DNA from: Truepera sp.
GTDB lineage: Bacteria; Deinococcota; Deinococci; Deinococcales; Trueperaceae
NCBI GenBank assembly: GCA_018333775.1
Contig: JAGXSO010000024.1
Location: 1-11,156, forward strand
Length of the DNA: 11,156 nt
Direction: 5' to 3'
Positions 6,173 through 11,156 of the stretch are shown here, in pieces; the stretch's first letter is position 1, and the number at the start of each line of letters is the position of its first letter. The notes beneath the pieces were generated by a model, which saw nothing but the letters and a program-made list of their open reading frames with translations, made no database searches and was not told the origin of the DNA. The translations under genes were made by a program, and so were the position numbers.

Positions 6173-6203
6173 CTGTAGGGGCGGGGTTAGCCCGCCCCTA
6201 CAG
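6173..6203 (-). repeat. Perfect 13-bp hairpin between binding-protein and permease genes
   Basis: CTGTAGGGGCGGG (6173-6185) pairs perfectly with CCCGCCCCTACAG (6191-6203) around a GTTAG loop. It begins 6 bases after the binding-protein stop on the minus strand. The following bases carry TCATCATCAT, not a T-tract, so it is more likely an mRNA-stabilising or partial-termination element. The TAGGGGCG core matches the arms of the element at 4228-4326, suggesting the same extragenic palindrome family. It stands in the same place in its operon as the hairpin after ugpB. Confidence 0.65.
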
Positions 6204-6209
6204 ACAACC

Positions 6210-7466
6210 TCACTGCCGGTGAAACTGGTCCAAAATCCCCTGCTCTTCTTGCGCAGCCAGGCGCCACGACTCAGCAGGGTCCATCCCTTCCATGACGACG
6301 CGGTTCACCGCATCGATGATGACCCGGCGCTGCGCTAACTCGTCAACAAACCTGGTGGCGGTAGCGTAGGCCAGGGCAGCGACAAACGGTTCCAGGACCG
6401 GGTCAGCTACCAATTGGGGATCGTCTATCAACTCTTGCCGGGCCGGGAGTTCACCGACTAGCTCGAGCTTGAGCATCATGGCCTCGGGCCGGGTGATGAA
6501 CTCTAAGAACTTGGCGCTCGCCTCCAGGATGGCGGGATCACGGAAGGCGTTGGGGGTGAGGCCGTTCATCCAGAAGGAGCCGAAGTTGGCCCTCACGCCG
6601 TTATCCAGGGTGGGGAGGGGCGCCACACCCCAGTTAAACCGGGCCACGGCGGCGGTGTCGCCGACGGCGAACGAGCCGTCGATGATCATGGCGATATTCT
6701 CGAGCGACCTAAACCCTTCGCGATAACCGCCGGCGCCGGGCACGAACTCAAGCACGCCGATCTCGTGCTCGGTGATCAGGCTGGTGTAGAACCTAAACGC
6801 CGCTAGCCCGGCCTCGTTGCCAAAGAGCACTTGCCTGCCGTCCTCGCTGTGAGGCGGTGTGCCGAACTGGCGGGTTAATACCTCGCGGATTAAGTGATGG
6901 TCCTGCCCGGCCGGGGCGACCCCCAGGCCGATCTGCGTGAAGCGCGGGCCGACCCTCACAGTCAGCGCCTTAGCAACCTCGATAAGCTCATCCCAGGTGC
7001 TGGGAGGTTCGCTAAAGCCCGCAGCTTCGAGCTTGTCCCGGTTGTAGAACAGGGCTAGCGTGCGCACCGATGTCGGCAGGCCGTAGTAGACGCCATCGAT
7101 CTTGGCGGCCTGCACCATGGGGACGAACTCGGCGTCGATCATGGCGGTGTCAAAAAACTGCTCGGGGAGCGGCTTGACCAACCCCGCTCGGGCCCACATC
7201 GGCAACCAGCCATAGAACAGTTGCGCCACATCAGGCCCCTGGCCGGCCGGCACTGCCACCGCCACCTGCTCCGCGTAGGCAGCGTGGGGGAAGGTCTCAT
7301 GCACCACCCTGATACCGGGATTTTCTGCCTCGAACTGGGCGATGAGCTGGTTGATGGCCTCAACGCGGGTGGCAAAATCGAACTGCCAATAGGTAATGGT
7401 GATCTGGGCCAGGGCCGTACCGCTGAGCACTAGTAGAGCGGCTATTAACAGCTTCCTTACTTTCAT
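6210..7466 (-). CDS. Family-1 (CUT1) extracellular solute-binding protein
   Basis: This 418-residue periplasmic binding protein of the MalE/UgpB superfamily catches the substrate for the two permeases downstream. The signal peptide is residues 1-20, ending ALA before Q21, without a lipobox cysteine. Typical features follow: ITYWQFD (24-30), QLIAQFEAENPGIRV, GPDVAQLFYGW, then the YGLPTSVRTLALFYNRDKLE region and a late FLEFITRPEAM. It is not a second UgpB: the UgpB blocks RGLRLGNMP and AAFRAGNAP are absent. The ATG overlaps the stop of the lyase gene by four bases (ATGA, 7463-7466), with GGAG 8 bases upstream. The ligand is unknown; the linked lyase suggests something other than a simple sugar, but that is inference. 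Confidence 0.9.
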   Translation of the reverse strand: MKVRKLLIAALLVLSGTALAQITITYWQFDFATRVEAINQLIAQFEAENPGIRVVHETFPHAAYAEQVAVAVPAGQGPDVAQLFYGWLPMWARAGLVKPLPEQFFDTAMIDAEFVPMVQAAKIDGVYYGLPTSVRTLALFYNRDKLEAAGFSEPPSTWDELIEVAKALTVRVGPRFTQIGLGVAPAGQDHHLIREVLTRQFGTPPHSEDGRQVLFGNEAGLAAFRFYTSLITEHEIGVLEFVPGAGGYREGFRSLENIAMIIDGSFAVGDTAAVARFNWGVAPLPTLDNGVRANFGSFWMNGLTPNAFRDPAILEASAKFLEFITRPEAMMLKLELVGELPARQELIDDPQLVADPVLEPFVAALAYATATRFVDELAQRRVIIDAVNRVVMEGMDPAESWRLAAQEEQGILDQFHRQ

Positions 7467-8920
7467 GACGGTATCTCCTTTCCGGGCGCGAGCAGCCGTT
7501 CTCGCGCCGCGCGTAACCGGGAGTGGACCTCTACCAAACGGGCGAGGTCGTGCTCAAGTTCTTGGCGAGCTCTTGCTAGTTGGTCATCGACCACCTCCGG
7601 AGCAGGGCCGCCCAAACCGCGGCGGCGGCGAATAAACTCATACGGGTCGAGCGCACCATGGAGCTCATCGGGCGTCAATTGCGGTCCACCCACCGCCACA
7701 AGATCCTCTGGGGTGGCCAGCTGCAGCGACCTGCCCTGGACCTCCTGGCGCGCTACTAACCGCGCCACCAGGCGGTGGGCCTCCTGGAAAGAGAGCCCAT
7801 ACCGGCGGGTCAACTCGTCGCTCAGCTCGGTGGCGGTCGTGTAGCTCTGCCGGGCCGCCTCAGTCAGCGCTGCAACCCGAAACACCCCCTCCTCGAGGCA
7901 CGCCGCCAGCAGCGACAGGCCGCCGTCGAACTGCACAAACAGCATCTGCAAGGCGCCCTGAATATCGGGGCCGAAGTCGTTGAGGTCGCCGTAGGGGATG
8001 TTATGGCTGGAGTAGATGACCATCTGCGCTGCCCCGACCGCTCGTGAAAAGCTGGTGCGGGCGTGCTCGAGCGCCACCGGGTTGCGTTTTTGCGGCATAA
8101 TCGAGGAGCCCTGCACCAGGCCGTCAGGAAGCCAGAACAGGCCCTGCCCCGTCCAGGCTAAGAGATCGCAGACGAAGCGCGAAAGGTTAATGGCGCAGGT
8201 CTGCCCCGCCGCCACCAACTCAACCTGCCAGTCGGAGGAGGCTACGGCGTCGTAGGTATTGGCCACCGGAGCGCTAAAGCCGAGTAGCTCGGCAGTAAAA
8301 GTGCGGTTTAAAGGGTGGCTCGTCCCCGCTAAAGCCGCCGCCCCCAGAGGGCAGGTGTCGAGGCGCTCGTAAGCCGCCCAGAAGCGGGCGCTATCGCGCG
8401 CCAGCACACTCAACATGGCACTGAGATAGTGCGCGACAGTGGTCGGCTGAGCCGGTTGATAGTGACTCTGGGCGATCAGAATCGTCTCTAAGTGCTGCGC
8501 GGCCTGTTTCAGCACCAACTTGCGCAAGCGGGCCAGGTAGCTGATCAGTAGTAACAAAAGCTCGCGCGCGCAGAGCTTGTAGACCGTCATGTCGAGGTCA
8601 TTGCGGCTCAGCCCCAACCGCAAGAAGCTGACCGCTGCCTCACCTAGCTCGGCCTCGAGCCACCGGTTGATAGCGAAATATAGGTCGGGCAGCTCCGGCG
8701 CGTAGGGCGGCAACGGTTCGCTGTGCAGCCTCAGCAGGGCCGCTTGTAGCGCCCTGATCTCGTCCTGGCGCGCTTGTACATGAGCGTCCGGCAGACGTGC
8801 CACCGTTTTAACGTGGGCCAGCATGGCGTCGAGAAAGTACCCGGCTAGATGCTGGCTGGCGAAGCGGTAGTCCGGCAGCAGCACCTTCTCGCGATAGGCA
8901 GCATGCCATCTCACAGCCAT
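7463..8920 (-). CDS. Argininosuccinate-lyase-like enzyme of the aspartase/fumarase superfamily, substrate unknown
   Basis: The product has 485 residues. Superfamily members cleave a C-N or C-O bond by beta-elimination, usually releasing fumarate, as tetramers. Visible signatures are LSRNDLD (104-110), SHYQPAQP (152-159), PLGAAALAGT (191-200) and the catalytic loop GSSIMPQKRNP (271-281). A C-terminal domain of the argininosuccinate lyase type follows: YGLSFQEAHRLVA (374-386) and the later LDPYEFIRRR...GGPAPEVV. This groups it nearer ArgH than fumarase. The N-terminal WGGRF and FxxSxxxD substrate-binding stretch of true ArgH is missing or replaced by PDYRFASQHLAGYFLDAM (16-33), so a different substrate is likely. 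No argG is nearby. Its ATG shares one base with the upstream stop (TGATG, 8918-8922), and its stop overlaps the binding-protein start. EDDS lyase is a precedent for an ArgH-like enzyme with another substrate; here that is only an analogy. Confidence 0.85.
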   Translation of the reverse strand: MAVRWHAAYREKVLLPDYRFASQHLAGYFLDAMLAHVKTVARLPDAHVQARQDEIRALQAALLRLHSEPLPPYAPELPDLYFAINRWLEAELGEAAVSFLRLGLSRNDLDMTVYKLCARELLLLLISYLARLRKLVLKQAAQHLETILIAQSHYQPAQPTTVAHYLSAMLSVLARDSARFWAAYERLDTCPLGAAALAGTSHPLNRTFTAELLGFSAPVANTYDAVASSDWQVELVAAGQTCAINLSRFVCDLLAWTGQGLFWLPDGLVQGSSIMPQKRNPVALEHARTSFSRAVGAAQMVIYSSHNIPYGDLNDFGPDIQGALQMLFVQFDGGLSLLAACLEEGVFRVAALTEAARQSYTTATELSDELTRRYGLSFQEAHRLVARLVARQEVQGRSLQLATPEDLVAVGGPQLTPDELHGALDPYEFIRRRRGLGGPAPEVVDDQLARARQELEHDLARLVEVHSRLRAARERLLAPGKEIPS

Positions 8921-9531
8921 CAGGGTAGCACCCCCGGTGGCCGGGTTTCGCTCGGCTCACTATCAGCTGCCGGCAGCGGGCGCACGAATATCTTAGGTAG
9001 CTCGGGGAGATTGACAAAGACGTCGGCCAGATCGATCAGGGACTGTCCGGCGGACTCGCGAAAGGCCATCACTTCGACCCGGCAACCGCGCTCTTGCGCC
9101 AATTGCACAATAGGCGCGAAGTCGCCATCACCGCTAGCCAATACCACCACATCGAGCCGATCCCAGGCGCGCACCATATCGGCGGCGATGCCCATGTCCC
9201 AGTCACCTTCAAGCACCGGGCGCCCGCCGTTGTCGCTGCGGTGGATGCGCACCTTGCGGCGCTTGACCCGGTAGCCCAACGTGGAAAGCTTGGTAATAAA
9301 GCCAAAAGCGGTCGACTCGCCTTCACGCTCCACCACATAGGCCGAGGCTTGAACGAGCCTCCGGCCTCGCGCCACGACCGCCATGAGCTGCTCGTAATCG
9401 ACGTGCTGGCCATAGTTCTCACGCGCTGCATAGTAGAGATTCTGGGTATCGACAAACAGTCCTACGCGCTGCTCAGCCCATTCCGCTAGCCGCACCGAAG
9501 GCGAGACTATCGCGTTCTCCATAGGAGCCAA
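8920..9531 (-). CDS. NYN-domain (LabA/DUF88-type, PIN-like) protein
   Basis: This 203-residue protein has a single NYN domain, a PIN-related fold usually associated with RNA cleavage. Acidic residues sit where the metal site should be: D28 in GLFVDTQNLYYAA (24-36), D110 and D112 in EGDWDMGIAADMVRA (108-122), D118, and D135 and D137 in LASGDGDFAPIV (131-142). The tail after about 180 is proline-rich and probably disordered. The start is probably TTG at 9529-9531: GGAG (9537-9540) is 5 bases from it but 14 from the in-frame ATG at 9520-9522, which would give a product three residues shorter. The gene begins 12 bases after the GNAT stop and overlaps the lyase start. Family members are known in light and circadian output (LabA) and in RNA processing; its role here is not evident. 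Confidence 0.88.
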   Translation of the reverse strand: MAPMENAIVSPSVRLAEWAEQRVGLFVDTQNLYYAARENYGQHVDYEQLMAVVARGRRLVQASAYVVEREGESTAFGFITKLSTLGYRVKRRKVRIHRSDNGGRPVLEGDWDMGIAADMVRAWDRLDVVVLASGDGDFAPIVQLAQERGCRVEVMAFRESAGQSLIDLADVFVNLPELPKIFVRPLPAADSEPSETRPPGVLP

Positions 9532-9543
9532 GTATACTCCGGA

Positions 9544-10053
9544 TTAAAGGAACTTGGCCATCAGCAGATTGTCTTCGTAATAGTCGCCCTGGCGGAGCTG
9601 CCTTGCCTCACAGCCCTCTTCGATAAAACCTTCCGAACGATAGAGGGCTCGAGCCGCCAGGTTACCCGCACGCACGTTGAGTTGGAGCTTCTCCACCCCA
9701 ACCCGCCTAGCCCAACGATACGCCTCCTGGAGCAGGCGGCGGCCCAACCCTCGGCGGCGGTAGGGCAAGGCCACCGCCAGCGTCAGCACCGCCACATGGC
9801 TCAGGCGCGGGGTGGTATAGCGGTGGAGCTCGAGCCAGCCCACCAAGACGCCACCCGCCAGCGCCCCCAGATAGAGGTCGTAGCTAGCATCCACCGCCAG
9901 CAACTTGCGGGACAGCGCTTCAACCGGCGGGGGGGTATCGCCGACAAACCACTGCTGTTCACGGTAGATCCCCAGCTGTAGGTGGTGCCAGGCGGCGGCA
10001 TCCTCGGGGTAGAGCGCCCGCACTAGGATTCGTAAAGCCGTGCCGCCGACCAT
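9544..10053 (-). CDS. GNAT-family N-acetyltransferase
   Basis: This 169-residue single-domain acetyltransferase would transfer an acetyl group from acetyl-CoA to an amine. The acetyl-CoA pyrophosphate loop is seen in ALPYRRRGLGRRLLQEA (95-111, R/QxxGxG). The second motif, LQLNVRAGNLAARALYRSEG (123-142), is typical of RimI-like and small-molecule GNATs. The target is unknown. It appears to be the first gene of the minus-strand operon. The start ATG (10051-10053) has no strong Shine-Dalgarno, but TACAAT (complement of 10062-10067) lies 8 bases before it, consistent with a leaderless or very short leader. The gene is divergent from metK. Confidence 0.87.
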   Translation of the reverse strand: MVGGTALRILVRALYPEDAAAWHHLQLGIYREQQWFVGDTPPPVEALSRKLLAVDASYDLYLGALAGGVLVGWLELHRYTTPRLSHVAVLTLAVALPYRRRGLGRRLLQEAYRWARRVGVEKLQLNVRAGNLAARALYRSEGFIEEGCEARQLRQGDYYEDNLLMAKFL

Positions 10054-10061
10054 CTCGCATC

Positions 10062-10067
10062 ATTGTA
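10062..10067 (-). promoter_or_regulatory. Possible -10 box (TACAAT) for the GNAT operon
   Basis: TACAAT on the minus strand matches TANNNT and lies 8 bases before the GNAT start codon. No recognisable -35 is found 16-18 bases upstream (GC-rich there). If real, the transcript would be leaderless or nearly so. Confidence 0.35.
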
Positions 10068-10093
10068 ATGCAGCCGTATCGGCGGGAGGGTCC

Positions 10094-10102
10094 TGATATA
10101 CT
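10094..10102 (+). promoter_or_regulatory. metK: Extended -10 promoter for metK
   Basis: TGATATACT is an extended -10 (TG at 10094-10095, one base, then TATACT at 10097-10102, five of six). The -35 region is poor, which an extended -10 can offset. Transcription would start near 10109, leaving a leader of about 40 nt. Confidence 0.55.
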
Positions 10103-10114
10103 TTGGCGTTGAAG

Positions 10115-10133
10115 CGCGGCGCTAAGCGCCGCG
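10115..10133 (+). promoter_or_regulatory. metK: GC-rich hairpin in the metK leader
   Basis: CGCGGCGC (10115-10122) and GCGCCGCG (10126-10133) pair perfectly around a TAA loop. The stem ends 7 bases before the GGAGG ribosome-binding site (10141-10145). It might tune translation or mRNA stability. The leader is too short for a SAM riboswitch. Confidence 0.45.
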
Positions 10134-10150
10134 GCGGCGCGGAGGGACTT

Positions 10151-11156
10151 GTGACTATTCTAACCTCGGAATCGGTAACCGAAGGCCACCCCGATAAGTT
10201 GGCGGACCGCATCAGCGACGCCATTTTGGACGCCATACTAGCCATCGACCCGAACGCCCGGGTAGCCGCCGAGACGACGCTCTCGGTCGGCTTAGCGCTG
10301 ATCGCCGGCGAGATCACCTGCCGCGGCTATGTGGATATCCAGAAGATCGTGCGCGAGACTTTGCGTGAAGTCGGCTACACCAAGAGCGAGTACGGCATCG
10401 ATGCCACCAGCGCGGCAGTGCTAGTGGCCATCAACGAGCAGTCACCCGATATCGCCCAGGGCGTAAATCGCGCTCAGGAGGCCGACTCGGGCGAGGAATA
10501 CGATCAGCTTGGCGCCGGCGATCAGGGGATCATGTTCGGCTATGCCTGCGACGAGACCCCTGAGCTGATGCCGCTACCGATCACGCTGGCTCACCGCCTG
10601 ACCTACCGTTTGAGCGAGCTGCGCAAGAGCGGCGCTCTCCCCTACCTCCGGCCCGACGGTAAGGCACAGGTGACGGTGGCTTATGACGGCATCGTGCCCA
10701 GGCAGGTAGCGGCTGTGGTGGTCTCGGCTCAACACGACGAAAATGTGAACTTTGCCAAGCTCCAGCAGGAGATTGAGAGCCAGGTGATCCGAGCGGTCAT
10801 CCCCGAGCGCTATTTCGGGCCCCACACCAAGTTGCTCATCAACCCCACCGGCCGCTTCGTGGTTGGCGGCCCACAGTCGGACACCGGCCTGACCGGCCGC
10901 AAGATCATCATCGACACCTACGGCAGTTCGGCGCCGCATGGCGGCGGGGCCTTCAGCGGTAAGGACGCTACCAAGGTTGACCGTAGCGCGAGCTACTACG
11001 CCCGCTACATCGCCAAGAACGTGGTGGCAGCAGGCTTAGCCCGGCGCTGCCAGGTGCAGCTAGCCTATGCCATCGGCGTGGCGCACCCGATTAGCATGGC
11101 GGTAGACACCTTCGGAACGGGCGCGGTAGAAGACGAGGTACTGGCTCGAGCCGTAA
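10151..11156 (+). CDS. metK: S-adenosylmethionine synthetase (3' end outside window)
   Basis: MetK makes S-adenosylmethionine from methionine and ATP, releasing phosphate and pyrophosphate, in the cytoplasm. About 335 codons are present of the usual 380-405, and the frame is still open at the window edge. The start is GTG (10151-10153) with GGAGG 5 bases upstream; the peptide begins (M)[19 protein letters not shown], as in the family. Active-site motifs are intact: GHPDK (12-16), GAGDQG (121-126), and [10 protein letters not shown] (263-272), which corresponds to the phosphate-binding glycine loop. It is transcribed away from the GNAT operon. Confidence 0.97.
   Translation, partial: MTILTSESVTEGHPDKLADRISDAILDAILAIDPNARVAAETTLSVGLALIAGEITCRGYVDIQKIVRETLREVGYTKSEYGIDATSAAVLVAINEQSPDIAQGVNRAQEADSGEEYDQLGAGDQGIMFGYACDETPELMPLPITLAHRLTYRLSELRKSGALPYLRPDGKAQVTVAYDGIVPRQVAAVVVSAQHDENVNFAKLQQEIESQVIRAVIPERYFGPHTKLLINPTGRFVVGGPQSDTGLTGRKIIIDTYGSSAPHGGGAFSGKDATKVDRSASYYARYIAKNVVAAGLARRCQVQLAYAIGVAHPISMAVDTFGTGAVEDEVLARAV

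Noticed and set aside
7463..8920. Calling the lyase a canonical argininosuccinate lyase (argH) of arginine synthesis
   Set aside because: N-terminal substrate-binding motifs are missing, no argG is nearby, and the gene is embedded in a transporter operon.
10103..10150. SAM riboswitch upstream of metK
   Set aside because: The predicted leader is about 40 nt and shows only a simple GC hairpin, without the multi-helix core of known classes.
10574..10939. Minus-strand open frame of 121 codons antisense to metK
   Set aside because: metK is conserved across this whole stretch, with active-site motifs in place on the plus strand.

Overview
The window is about 11.2 kb of GC-rich (roughly 60%), densely packed bacterial chromosome. 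It looks like ordinary metabolic territory: transport, phospholipid synthesis and one-carbon metabolism, with no phage, insertion sequence, CRISPR or RNA gene visible. Both solute-binding proteins carry simple signal peptides ending near A-N-A/Q or A-L-A/Q without a lipobox cysteine. Several genes seem to have a TANNNT box a few bases upstream of the start codon. Both traits fit Deinococcota (Thermus/Deinococcus/Truepera-like), but this is an inference from style, not a marker-gene placement.

Left part (1-1976). On the minus strand lies a glycerol-3-phosphate ABC importer: ugpB (404-1717) followed by the start of ugpA (1-260, running off the window). A near-consensus promoter (TTGACA-17-TAAGAT, 1855-1883) drives ugpB through a leader of about 130 nt. 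A perfect 11-bp hairpin sits between ugpB and ugpA.

Middle part (1977-4372). Divergently on the plus strand are an LctP-family lactate/glycolate permease (1977-3455) and a PlsY-family membrane protein (3548-4135) whose acyltransferase motifs are degenerate. The stretch 4136-4372 between convergent genes holds a palindromic intergenic repeat with TAGGGGCGACC arms.

Right part (4373-10053, minus strand) reads as one tightly coupled operon, in transcription order: a GNAT acetyltransferase, a NYN/LabA-type PIN-fold protein, an argininosuccinate-lyase-like enzyme with an altered N-terminus, a family-1 solute-binding protein, and two CUT1-type permeases. Four of its genes are joined by 1- or 4-base stop/start overlaps. 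No ATP-binding subunit is present for either ABC importer, as is usual when a shared MsmK/UgpC-type ATPase is encoded elsewhere. Divergent to this operon, metK (10151 to the window end, partial) starts at GTG behind an extended -10 promoter and a short GC-rich hairpin.

The most unusual content is the lyase plus transporter operon with NYN and GNAT proteins, whose substrate cannot be named from sequence. Next come the degenerate PlsY and the perfect hairpins placed after both binding-protein genes.
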